DNA of 64,000 nt from the NCBI RefSeq assembly GCF_000739735.1, contig NZ_BBJF01000004.1, positions 496,001-560,000 of the forward strand, given 5' to 3'. The notes under the pieces were generated by a model, which saw nothing but the letters and a program-made list of their open reading frames with translations, made no database searches and was not told the origin of the DNA. The position numbers and the translations under genes were made by a program. This document shows, one piece after another, positions 39,293-47,390 of this stretch. This stretch comes from Paraburkholderia ginsengisoli NBRC 100965. Lineage in GTDB: Bacteria; Pseudomonadota; Gammaproteobacteria; Burkholderiales; Burkholderiaceae. Within the stretch, counting starts at the first letter, position 1. Each line of letters starts with the position of its first letter.

Positions 39293-40732
39293 TCAATGCA
39301 CATGTGATTGCGGCTGCGGTTGTATTTGCGCTTGCGATTGCGCATGGGCGGGAAACGACACTTCCACCGCGAGACCTCGCGCGCCGATGCCCGAGCCCAG
39401 TTGCAGCCGCGCGCCGAAATGCCCGGCGATGCGCGCGACGATAGACAGCCCCAGCCCACTGCCGGTGGCCTGATTGCCGGTCGCGCGAAAGAAGCGATGG
39501 GTCAGACGGGCGAGATCGTCCGCCGCCACGCCGGGCCCGTCGTCGCGCACGCTGAGTTGCACCCGATCGCCGATCCGCGCGACCGCGACTTCGACGTGGC
39601 CGCCGCTGCGCCCGTACTTGATCGCGTTATCGAGCAGATTGTCGAGCAGGATGCCGATCAGCACCGGCTCCGCATCGATCTCCGCGCGCATGTCGCCGCT
39701 CAGCATCACGCTGATGTCCTTCTGCCGCGCGTTCTGCTCGTTGGCGAGCAGCGTCCTCTTCGCGACCGACGCGAGTCTGAGCGGCGCGGTCGACAACTTC
39801 TCGTGCGCATCGAGTCGCGCGAGCAGCAGCAACTGTTCGGCGAGCCGCGCGCTGCGATCCACGCCTTGCACGACCCGCTCCATCGCGAGCCGCTGCAACG
39901 CGGGGTCCGTTTCGGCGAGCGCGACTTGCGCCTGCACCTTGATCGCGGCGAGCGGCGTCTTCAGTTCGTGAGCGGCGTCGGCGGTAAAGGCGCGTTCGCG
40001 CTCCACCGAGTTCAGCAAACGCGACAGCATCAGATTGATCGCATCGACGAGCGGCCGCACTTCGAGCGGCGCACGGCCGATGTCGACCGGCTCCATCCGG
40101 TGAATGTCGCGCGAGCGGATCGCGTCCGACAGTACCTTCAACGGCGCGAGGCTCCAGCCGATGCTGAACCACACCAGCAGCGCCAGCACCGGCAGCGCGA
40201 TCAGCGTGGGGCGCGCGATCCGGCTCGCGACGCCGCTCACCAGGTCGCTGCGCGTATTGGCCGGTTCGAACACGCGCACGGTGTGGCCGAGCGCCGTGTC
40301 GCGTAACGTGAACGAGTGATAGCGCTGGCCGCCCAGCGTGATGTCGTGCGCGCCGCTGATGGACGGTACCGGCAGATCCCACGCGCCGAGCGCGCGCAAT
40401 GGCGGACTGCCCGCGAGCACGTCGCCGTTCGCGCCGCGCACCTGGAAGAGGGCGTCGCGCGGCAGCGTGTCGTCGTCGTCGAGATCGCTGGCGCCAGGGT
40501 CGCCGCCTTTTTCTTCTTCGCGCACGTCGATGCGCGCGTTGGCGAGCGTGGTCAGGTTGCGCTGATCGAGCAGCGCGAGAATCTGCGCGAGTTCCGCGAG
40601 ACGCGCGTCTTCCCATTCGCCGACTTCGCGCGTCGCCTGACGATAACTCGACACCAGCGCAATGCCCCAGATCAGCACGATGCTCGCGAGCACCAGCAGC
40701 ACGAGGCGCCGGCGAATCGACGCGCCCATCAT
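39293..40732 (-). CDS. Sensor histidine kinase, QseC/PmrB-like
   Basis: A 479-residue two-span membrane kinase. The first membrane segment is at about 8-28 and a periplasmic sensor runs to about 165 with an acidic DDDD patch. The second segment leads to HAMP, then the HisKA motif with H255 in DAAHELKTP, then ATPase boxes (DNLLDNAIKYG, DDGPGV, GSGLGLSI). The tail is Gln/Pro/His-rich. The acidic periplasmic patch recalls metal- or cationic-peptide-sensing PmrB/QseC proteins. It overlaps its regulator by ATGA. It converges with hpnL, only 15 bases away. Confidence 0.92.
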   Translation of the reverse strand: MMGASIRRRLVLLVLASIVLIWGIALVSSYRQATREVGEWEDARLAELAQILALLDQRNLTTLANARIDVREEEKGGDPGASDLDDDDTLPRDALFQVRGANGDVLAGSPPLRALGAWDLPVPSISGAHDITLGGQRYHSFTLRDTALGHTVRVFEPANTRSDLVSGVASRIARPTLIALPVLALLVWFSIGWSLAPLKVLSDAIRSRDIHRMEPVDIGRAPLEVRPLVDAINLMLSRLLNSVERERAFTADAAHELKTPLAAIKVQAQVALAETDPALQRLAMERVVQGVDRSARLAEQLLLLARLDAHEKLSTAPLRLASVAKRTLLANEQNARQKDISVMLSGDMRAEIDAEPVLIGILLDNLLDNAIKYGRSGGHVEVAVARIGDRVQLSVRDDGPGVAADDLARLTHRFFRATGNQATGSGLGLSIVARIAGHFGARLQLGSGIGARGLAVEVSFPAHAQSQAQIQPQPQSHVH

Positions 40733-41388
40733 TCCTTCTCCACCACGTAGCCGATATTGCGCACGGTCTTGATGAGCCCCGCGCCGAGTTTCTTGCGCAG
40801 GTTGGACACGTGTACCTCGATCGCATTGCTTTCGATTTCTTCCTGCCAGCCGTACAGGCTTTCTTCGAGCCGCGAGCGCGATTGCGGAATGCCCTGATGG
40901 GTCAACAGCTGCAACAGCACCGCCCATTCACGCGACGTGAGCGGCACGCGCGTCGCGCCCAGTTCGACCGTTTGCGCGGCCGGATTGACCGTCAGGTCCT
41001 GATAGCGGATCAGCTCGACGCTGCGGCCTTGCGCGCGGCGCAGCAGGGCGCGGCAACGCGCGATCAGTTCGGTGAGATCGAAGGGCTTGCCGAGGTAATC
41101 GTCCGCGCCGGCTTCGAGACCGCCGACCCGGTCGGCCACCGTGCCTTTCGCGGTCAGCACCAGCACCGGCACATCCTTGCCGGCATCGCGCAGGCGCTTG
41201 AGCAGGTCCATACCGGAGACGCGCGGCAAGCCTAGATCGAGCACGACCAGCGCATAGGTGGTGGTGTCGAGCGCGAGGCCGGCCTTGTGGCCATCGCGGG
41301 CCCAGTCGACGGTGAAGCCGGCTTGACGCAATCCGGCTTCGACACCGCAGCCGATCAGATCGTCGTCTTCGACGAGGAGTACGCGCAT
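40729..41388 (-). CDS. OmpR-family response regulator, QseB/PmrA-like
   Basis: A 219-residue response regulator with phospho-acceptor Asp51 (LVVLDLGLP), acidic pair EDD at 7-9, Lys in GKPFD and a C-terminal winged helix ending NIGYVVEK. QseB/PmrA regulators bind direct repeats of a hexamer with an 11-base period. Exactly such boxes are found nearby in front of hpnJ and in front of the small membrane protein at 41670. It is first in the operon with its kinase. Confidence 0.93.
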   Translation of the reverse strand: MRVLLVEDDDLIGCGVEAGLRQAGFTVDWARDGHKAGLALDTTTYALVVLDLGLPRVSGMDLLKRLRDAGKDVPVLVLTAKGTVADRVGGLEAGADDYLGKPFDLTELIARCRALLRRAQGRSVELIRYQDLTVNPAAQTVELGATRVPLTSREWAVLLQLLTHQGIPQSRSRLEESLYGWQEEIESNAIEVHVSNLRKKLGAGLIKTVRNIGYVVEKE

Positions 41389-41506
41389 GAGAGAGAGTTT
41401 CCGTTGAGTGTTTATTGCATAACGTCACGCGCTTTTTGTGCAACGACGCTGCGCGCTTCGAAGTTCGATTATGCGGTTTATCGCGCGGTTTTTTAGCGTA
41501 GGGTTG

Positions 41507-41539
41507 CTTAAGGTTTCCTTCAGCTTGAATCGATACTAT
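41507..41539 (+). promoter_or_regulatory. PmrA-box promoter of the small membrane protein
   Basis: CTTAAG (41507-41512), five bases, CTTCAG (41518-41523), ten bases, TACTAT (41534-41539). Spacing and much of the flanking sequence are identical to the hpnJ promoter at 35417-35449. It reads towards 41670, away from the adjacent response regulator gene. Confidence 0.65.
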
Positions 41540-41669
41540 CGCCGCTCGACATACGCCCGTCGTGTGGCCATGATGAACTTGCGGGACAGGCGGGTATGTC
41601 AGGTCGCCGCATCGATCGATCTCACTGATGAAACGCGCCGTGCACTCCGCCAGGTCACGAGGCCACGTT

Positions 41670-42026
41670 ATGAAGCCAGTCACCGTCGACATGCTGCGCG
41701 CCCATCTGCTGGTGGCCTCGCTCACGGCTGCGGGTGCCGAGGCGCTGCTGTGCGTGGCGTTGCTTGTGCTACCGGTGTCCCAGCACTTCTTCGGCTCCAT
41801 GTCGTTCCGGCTCGTTGCGATCGCGGTGATCGCAGGCGGCGTGATCGTCGCGCGCGAGTTTGCGCAGGCCGCCTTCGCGGTGGCCGTCGAGAGCCACCAT
41901 GCGACGCCGGTCGACCGGTCGGCGTGGCCGGTTGAATTTGCCGTGACGCCGGATTGTCCGCGGCGCTGGCTCGTCATTCTGCATCTGCGTTTGACCGGTA
42001 AGCCGTTCGTGCTGGCCGGGCTCTGA
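41670..42026 (+). CDS. Hypothetical two-span membrane protein
   Basis: A 118-residue protein with two hydrophobic segments (about residues 12-35 and 45-70) and a soluble C-terminal part ending LTGKPFVLAGL. ATG 41670 is preferred over 41628 because an ACGAGG site precedes it. It lies between two QseBC-like systems and behind a PmrA-box promoter, so it is a candidate envelope-stress or regulator-connector protein. I recognise no family. Confidence 0.6.
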   Translation: MKPVTVDMLRAHLLVASLTAAGAEALLCVALLVLPVSQHFFGSMSFRLVAIAVIAGGVIVAREFAQAAFAVAVESHHATPVDRSAWPVEFAVTPDCPRRWLVILHLRLTGKPFVLAGL

Positions 42027-42100
42027 CGGCAGGCGTCGCGCTGTCCGGCCGTCACGCTTGATCCCGCTCCATGCACGCCTTGCGCGTCGCCCGATCCATC

Positions 42101-42128
42101 CGTCAGCATCCCCTCAGTAATCCGTCAG
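42101..42128 (+). promoter_or_regulatory. Three 11-base-period repeats upstream of the second two-component system
   Basis: CGTCAG (42101-42106), CCTCAG (42112-42117) and CGTCAG (42123-42128) are separated by five bases each. This is the same geometry as PmrA boxes with a variant hexamer, so it is probably an autoregulatory site for the OmpR-type regulator at 42199. An inverted copy, GCTGACGG, is at 42150-42157. Confidence 0.5.
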
Positions 42129-42198
42129 CCGGCCATAAGGAGGCGTTAAGCTGACGGCCTGGACAATGGGCGGGCAAAAACTGGACGGAGAAAAGGCC

Positions 42199-42858
42199 AT
42201 GCGCCTGCTACTGGTCGAAGACGACGAAATGATTGCGGAAACCGTGCTGGGTGCGATGCGTCGCGCCGGTTATGCGACCGACTGGGCCGAGGACGGCCGC
42301 GCGGCGGAGTTGTCGCTCGGCAATGGCGTGTACGACCTCGTGCTGCTCGATCTCGGCTTGCCGAAAAAAGACGGCATCGACGTGCTCAACGTGTATCGGA
42401 GGAACGGCGGCGCCGCGCCGGTCATCATCCTGACCGCGCGCGACGCCGTCGACGAACGGATTCGCGGTCTCGATGCGGGCGCGGACGACTACCTGATCAA
42501 GCCGTTCGATCTCGACGAACTGGCCGCCCGCGTGCGCGCGCTGCTGCGCCGGCGCACCGGCCAGAAGCAGCCCATCTATACGCACGCGGAACTCACGCTC
42601 GACCCCGCCGCGCACGAAGTCACCAAGGACGGCGCGCCGTTGCCGCTCGTGCCGCGCGAGTTCGCACTGCTGCAGGCGCTGATCGAAGAGCCGAGGCGCG
42701 TGTTCACCAAGGCCGAGCTCGAAGAAAAGCTGTACGGCTGGGGCGAGGAGGTAGGCAGCAACACGATCGAGGTCCACGTGCACAGCTTGCGGCGCAAGAT
42801 CGGCGCGGACCAGGTCGTGACCGTGCGCGGCGTGGGCTACCGTCTGAAGAGGTGCTGA
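42199..42858 (+). CDS. OmpR-family response regulator
   Basis: A 219-residue response regulator with Asp51 (LVLLDLGLP), EDDE at 7-10, KPFD and a C-terminal winged helix ending GVGYRLKRC. It resembles the PmrA/QseB/TctD group and is clearly a paralogue of the regulator at 40729. A GGAGAAAAGG site precedes ATG 42199. It overlaps its kinase by one base (TGATG). Confidence 0.92.
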   Translation: MRLLLVEDDEMIAETVLGAMRRAGYATDWAEDGRAAELSLGNGVYDLVLLDLGLPKKDGIDVLNVYRRNGGAAPVIILTARDAVDERIRGLDAGADDYLIKPFDLDELAARVRALLRRRTGQKQPIYTHAELTLDPAAHEVTKDGAPLPLVPREFALLQALIEEPRRVFTKAELEEKLYGWGEEVGSNTIEVHVHSLRRKIGADQVVTVRGVGYRLKRC

Positions 42859-44222
42859 TGAGGTCGATTCGCCGCTGGCTGCTGGGCTGGCTCATCTTCG
42901 GCATGGCGGCGGCCGCGGCGGTGGCCGCGTTCGGCATCTTTCACACCGCGCGCGAGGAAGCCAGCGAGCTGTTCGACTACGAGCTGCGCACGATCGCCGT
43001 GTCGTTGCCGTCGAACCTGAACGGCGCGGGCGACGGTGAACAGCGCGAGCCCGACCTCGGCGGTCTGTCCGACGACCGGGTTGTCATCGAAATCTGGGAC
43101 CGTGACGGCGAGCTGGTCTATCACTCGTCGCAGGCGCCGGCGTTCGAGCGGCAGCAGGAGGGCTTCAGCCTGGTCCAGCGCGGCGGCAATCAATGGCGCA
43201 CGTTCGGCGTCCAGCAGAAGGACCGCTATGTGCAGGTGGCGCAGCCGATCTCGGTGCGCGAGGACCTCGCGCTGCATCTGGCGCTGCACACGCTCTGGCC
43301 GCTCGCCGTGCTGGTCCCGGTGACGATCGTGCTGGTGCTGCTGGTGGTCGCGCGCGGGCTCGCGCCGATCGGCGGTCTGTCGCGCGCGCTCTCGACCCGC
43401 TCGATCGACTCGCTCGAACCGCTGCGGCTGGACGGCAGCGTGCCGGTCGAAATCAAGCCGCTGGTGGAAGCGCTCAACGATCTGCTGCAACGCTTGCACA
43501 CCGCGTCGCAGGCGCAGCGCACCTTCATCGCCGATGCCGCGCATGAATTGCGCTCGCCGCTCGCCGCGTTGAAGCTGCAGATACAGGCGGCCTCGCGCGA
43601 TGGCTCGCTGAAAGGCGAGGGGCAGACGCTCGAACGCGTCGAGGGGCGCGTGAACCGCATCATCCACCTCGTGCAGCAGTTGCTGACGCTGGCGCGCGAA
43701 GACGCGCATGCGGTGACATCGATGGTGCCGGTCAGCCTGCGCCGCATCGGCGAGCAGGTGGTGGGCGATCTGTCGTTGCTGGCCGAGGCGCAGGAGATCG
43801 ATCTCGGTCTCGAATGCGAAGGCGCGCGCTCGCCCAACGACGCGTACACGGTGCTGGCCGAGCCGCACGGGATGAGCGTGATGCTGGGCAATCTGATCAA
43901 TAACGCGATCCGCCATACGCCGCGAGGCGGCCGGGTCGACGTGATTCTCAGGCGCGCGGACGAGCGGGTCGGCTTCGACGTCGTCGATAGCGGCTCGGGC
44001 ATCCCGGAGGCGGAGCTCGAACGCGTGTTCGACCGCTTCTATCGCGGCGAGCAAGCGCGCGGCGAGGGCAGCGGGCTCGGCCTGGCGATCGTCTCGCGCA
44101 TCGCCGGGCGGCATCAGCTCGGGCTGTCGCTGCGCAACAACGAGGGGCGGCCCGGCTTGCGTGTCGCGGTGTTCGGATTCACGGCGCACATGGCCGGGGC
44201 GCCTGTGGCGGTCAGACTGTGA
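42858..44222 (+). CDS. Sensor histidine kinase (TctE/QseC-like)
   Basis: A 454-residue kinase with two membrane segments (about 10-30 and 145-165), a periplasmic two-component sensor N-domain, a HAMP-like linker, HisKA with H229 in DAAHELRSP, and ATPase boxes (NLINNAIRHTP, DSGSGIP, GSGLGLAI). Start ATG 42858 follows AGAGG by five bases. The partner is the adjacent regulator. The signal is unknown; TctE-type kinases sense tricarboxylates, QseC-type sense other small molecules. Confidence 0.9.
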   Translation: MRSIRRWLLGWLIFGMAAAAAVAAFGIFHTAREEASELFDYELRTIAVSLPSNLNGAGDGEQREPDLGGLSDDRVVIEIWDRDGELVYHSSQAPAFERQQEGFSLVQRGGNQWRTFGVQQKDRYVQVAQPISVREDLALHLALHTLWPLAVLVPVTIVLVLLVVARGLAPIGGLSRALSTRSIDSLEPLRLDGSVPVEIKPLVEALNDLLQRLHTASQAQRTFIADAAHELRSPLAALKLQIQAASRDGSLKGEGQTLERVEGRVNRIIHLVQQLLTLAREDAHAVTSMVPVSLRRIGEQVVGDLSLLAEAQEIDLGLECEGARSPNDAYTVLAEPHGMSVMLGNLINNAIRHTPRGGRVDVILRRADERVGFDVVDSGSGIPEAELERVFDRFYRGEQARGEGSGLGLAIVSRIAGRHQLGLSLRNNEGRPGLRVAVFGFTAHMAGAPVAVRL

Positions 44223-44498
44223 CGCGCGGCTGTGCGGTGTTCGACGTCGCGCCTGCTGTGCGCGTGCTCTCACCTTGTGCCAGCCGTTTTTTCAAACGAC
44301 GCGCTGAAATCACGGTATGAAGGGCGGATTGACCGCGATCGACGCAGCGTCGAGGCGGGCTCGCGGGGCCGGAATCCCGGGCATGGACCGCAGTCCCGCG
44401 CAGGCTTGCCGTCGTATCGATAGCCGCGCTAGTCGCGTTGTCACGAGCGCGTGTCCACACGCTGCTACAATCTCGTCTTTCTCGATCGATTGTGCGCT

Positions 44499-45260
44499 AT
44501 GGGTTTCGAACAACTCGCTGAACTGAAGAAGCAACTGGCCGCCGCACGCGCCGAAGCTGCGCCTGCCGCGAAGTCCGATGCCAAACCGGCATCCAAGCCT
44601 GCTTCGAAGGCCGGTGTGAAAGCCGACTCCAAGCCTGGTTCCAGACCGGGCGCGAGGCCTGCCCGCAAACCCGCGCAGCCGCGCCGCGACGCGCCCGCCG
44701 CGCAGGCGAAGCCGGCCGTGGACGCCAAGCCCGTGGACCCGGTGGTGAAATCGATCGGCCGTCTGCAGAAGCGTTTCCCGGTTGCATTCCCGAAGAATCC
44801 GGCGCCCAAGCTGCCGTTGAAGATCGGCATCTTCGAAGACCTCGTCGCGCATGCGAAGGAGTTGTCGCTGAGCGAAGCCGAACTGCGCGACGCGATCAAG
44901 ACGTGGTGCCGGGGCAGCCGCTACTGGAAGTGTCTCGTCGAAGGCGCGGCTCGCGTCGATCTGACGGGTGCAGCGGCGGGCCTCGTCACTGCTCAGGAAG
45001 CGGCGGGCGCGCAGCGTTTGCAGGCGCACCGCGCCGGCAAGGGCGCGCCGAAGGCGGCAGCGGCGACGGACGCATCGTCGGCTGAAGCGGCCACGGCGCC
45101 GGCTGACGTGGCCAATGTGGCCGCGAGCGCGCCGGGCGAGTCCGACAGCAGCGACAAGCCGCAAGCCGCCTCGACGGAACCTGCCGCGCAAACCGAAGCG
45201 GCGGCGGAACCCACCCACTCGCCGGCCAATACGCCGGCTGCTCCGACTCCCGAAGCATAA
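44499..45260 (+). CDS. ProQ/FinO-domain RNA chaperone
   Basis: A 253-residue protein. Residues 1-15 (MGFEQLAELKKQLAA) form an N-terminal helix. Residues 16-78 are a Lys/Ala/Pro/Ser-rich, histone-H1-like stretch with short repeats such as SKPASKA. The ProQ/FinO core spans about 80-190 (KSIGRLQKRFPVAFP to CRGSRYWKCL). The tail is Ala/Glu-rich and acidic. ProQ proteins bind structured RNAs and 3' ends and support small-RNA regulation. The long basic N-terminal tail is unusual, since E. coli ProQ has its linker after the core. A TACAAT -10-like element is at 44466-44471; no ribosome site is obvious. Confidence 0.85.
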   Translation: MGFEQLAELKKQLAAARAEAAPAAKSDAKPASKPASKAGVKADSKPGSRPGARPARKPAQPRRDAPAAQAKPAVDAKPVDPVVKSIGRLQKRFPVAFPKNPAPKLPLKIGIFEDLVAHAKELSLSEAELRDAIKTWCRGSRYWKCLVEGAARVDLTGAAAGLVTAQEAAGAQRLQAHRAGKGAPKAAAATDASSAEAATAPADVANVAASAPGESDSSDKPQAASTEPAAQTEAAAEPTHSPANTPAAPTPEA

Positions 45261-45276
45261 AACCTCGCCACCCCAT

Positions 45277-46629
45277 CTACGGGGTGCTGCCTTGCCGTTC
45301 CGCAGCCGCCAGCCGGCTGCGCACGAAGCCGACGTGTTCGCGCAGCACATAGAACGCGTCGGCATACGCCAACGGCATGCGCAACTGATTCAACGACGCC
45401 TCGATCTGATCCAGCTGCGCGAAGAGTTGCTTACGCTCTTCGTCGGTCGAATCGGCGAGCGCGTCGCGTTCGATCGCAATCAACGCCCCGTAGTAGCGAT
45501 AAATCCGCGAGCGGATCCGCCACCGGTACAGCGCGGGGATCAGGCGCATGGTCGGAAAGAGCAGCACCGCCACCGGCAGTAACAGCACGAGCGTGCGGTC
45601 GCCGATGCTCGCCAGCCAGAACGGCAGCGTGCGGTACAGAAAACTCTTGCCGGTCCGGTAGTAGCGCTGCGCATCGTCGCTGATCGGATATTCGCGGGCG
45701 ACCGGATTGGGGAACTGTCCCGCGTGTTGCAACAGCCCCGCCGTGCCATGCACTTCCTGCGCCGCTTCGATCAGCAAGTCCGAGATGGCCGGATGCAGAT
45801 GGCTCCGCGCGACCAGTTCGGCGGTCGGGCTGATCAGGTGCACCGTCTCGGGCGGAATCCGGTACTTCAGATCGAGCACGCCTGGCGGCAGGTCGATCTG
45901 GTCCAGGTACGGAAAAAGCCGCGTATACGCGCTCGCTTCGTCGAAATTCATCACCGAGATGCCGGGCACTTTGAGCAGCCGCAGCATCAGGCCGCGCGTG
46001 GCCGAGTCGCCGTTGAGGATCGCCGCGTCCACTTCGCCCGAGACCAGCTGGGTGGCAGCCTGCAAGCCGTCGGTCGGCACCAGCGTGGTGGTGCCGCCGG
46101 GCCCGATGCCGTTCGCGTCCAGCAGCTTGAGCGACAGCAGACGCGTGCCGCTGCCTTCGCGGCCAATCGCGATCCGTTTACCTTCCAGTTGTGAAAGCTG
46201 GGTGAGGCCGGCGCCGCGATAGAACACGACCACCGGGATATAGAACACGCTGCCGAGCGACATCAGCGACGACGTGTCGAACCCGCCGGCCACGCCGCCT
46301 TGCACGAGCGCGATGTCGACACGCTGGGTCGGGTCGAGAAGACGTTGGAGGTTCTGCACCGAGCCGTCGGACTCCAGCACGCTCAGCCGGATGCCGTTGC
46401 GTGCGAGGATCTTTTTGTACTGATTCGCGGTGACGAGAAACGAGCTGTCGCGCGGGCCCGCGCTCATCGTGATGGTCTTCGGCGGCGCCGGGTCGACCAG
46501 CCAGATGACCAGCGTGATCGCCAGCACGACGAGTGCGGCCACGATTATGTAAGGCAGCGTGTGGTCGCGCCATTCGGCATGCGTATGGTCGCCGGGAAAG
46601 GACGGGGGACGCCGACGCTGCGCTTTCAT
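45277..46629 (-). CDS. TAXI-family TRAP-type solute-binding protein, membrane-anchored
   Basis: A 450-residue protein. An N-terminal membrane segment (about 30-50) is followed by the TAXI solute-binding domain (TITMSAGPRDSSF, then a GREGSGTRLLSL ligand loop). A second hydrophobic segment (about 355-380) leads to a coiled C-terminal tail. Binding proteins with membrane anchors at both ends are known in this family, but no TRAP permease genes are adjacent, so a sensory or scaffold role is possible. The start at 46629 has a GGAG site. Confidence 0.8.
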   Translation of the reverse strand: MKAQRRRPPSFPGDHTHAEWRDHTLPYIIVAALVVLAITLVIWLVDPAPPKTITMSAGPRDSSFLVTANQYKKILARNGIRLSVLESDGSVQNLQRLLDPTQRVDIALVQGGVAGGFDTSSLMSLGSVFYIPVVVFYRGAGLTQLSQLEGKRIAIGREGSGTRLLSLKLLDANGIGPGGTTTLVPTDGLQAATQLVSGEVDAAILNGDSATRGLMLRLLKVPGISVMNFDEASAYTRLFPYLDQIDLPPGVLDLKYRIPPETVHLISPTAELVARSHLHPAISDLLIEAAQEVHGTAGLLQHAGQFPNPVAREYPISDDAQRYYRTGKSFLYRTLPFWLASIGDRTLVLLLPVAVLLFPTMRLIPALYRWRIRSRIYRYYGALIAIERDALADSTDEERKQLFAQLDQIEASLNQLRMPLAYADAFYVLREHVGFVRSRLAAAERQGSTP

Positions 46630-46753
46630 GGACACTCCGTGGCGGAAGCCGATCACGCATTGTCCACTGTGCGCGGCGGCTTTGCCGTCGGCAGTTTGCT
46701 CTATTGACCGGACGGCGGGATGTGTCTGGGCGATGCCCGGCGCGGTGCGTGTC

Positions 46754-46774
46754 GGGTGTTGGGTGTTGGGTGTT
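46754..46774. repeat. Heptamer tandem repeat (GGGTGTT x3)
   Basis: Three exact consecutive copies of GGGTGTT lie in the divergent region between the TAXI gene (minus) and the DUF2946 gene (plus). Change in copy number would alter promoter spacing, not a reading frame. Confidence 0.8.
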
Positions 46775-46827
46775 GAATGAGCGTGGCATAATCGGCCGCA
46801 ACTTCTCATCGTCTTGCCGGGCGCATC

Positions 46828-47271
46828 TTGAGTCGATTCCTGCGGAAGATCGGCAGTTGGCTGGGATTGTTCGCGATCCTGATGGCCACGCTCGCACCGA
46901 CGCTCTCGCATACGCTCGCCGCCCGCGCGGACGACGGCGCGATGGCCGACGGGCATTGCACGATGTCGTCGATGGATGGCATGTCGTCGATGCAGGACGA
47001 GCCCTCCCTTACGCCGGCTGGGCCGGCTGGGTCGGCTGCACCCGCACCCCCCGCCGACCCAACCCGCAAGCACGCGCAAATGTCCGCCGGCGACGACGCC
47101 TGCGGCTACTGCAGCCTGCTGGCCCATTTCCCCGCGATGCCCAGCGTCGACGCGTTGTTCGTCGTCGCCGTGCGGGCTCGCCAGCACACCGTCGCTGTCC
47201 GCTTCGAGCGCGTTCGCCGCGTCGAACCGCTCACCTTCGCGCAACCCCGCGCGCCTCCGTTCGTATCCTGA
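46828..47271 (+). CDS. DUF2946 protein (copper-linked)
   Basis: A 147-residue exported protein of the DUF2946 family. The signal/anchor is at residues 1-30 (LGLFAILMATLAPTLSHTLA). A Met/His/Cys stretch follows (GHCTMSSMDGMSSM), then CGYCSLLAHFP, the conserved Cys-pair motif. Such proteins are typically encoded with copper-handling genes. The start is TTG at 46828; the first in-frame ATG would cut the signal peptide. It is followed by an outer-membrane protein gene and copC. Confidence 0.75.
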   Translation: MSRFLRKIGSWLGLFAILMATLAPTLSHTLAARADDGAMADGHCTMSSMDGMSSMQDEPSLTPAGPAGSAAPAPPADPTRKHAQMSAGDDACGYCSLLAHFPAMPSVDALFVVAVRARQHTVAVRFERVRRVEPLTFAQPRAPPFVS

Positions 47272-47390
47272 TTCGAGTCACCGCGCCGCGAGGCTTTTTC
47301 CCGCTTCCTTGAACCGCCGCGCGGCGGCCGCCGCACGTTCATTCGAACCTGCGTGCCGGCATCGTCACGACCCATCGAACAGGATGAACC

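Noticed and set aside
45269..45286. CACCCC-N6-GGGGTG hairpin between proQ-like and TAXI genes.
   Set aside because: Six base pairs with no T-tract, overlapping the TAXI stop codon; too weak to call a terminator.
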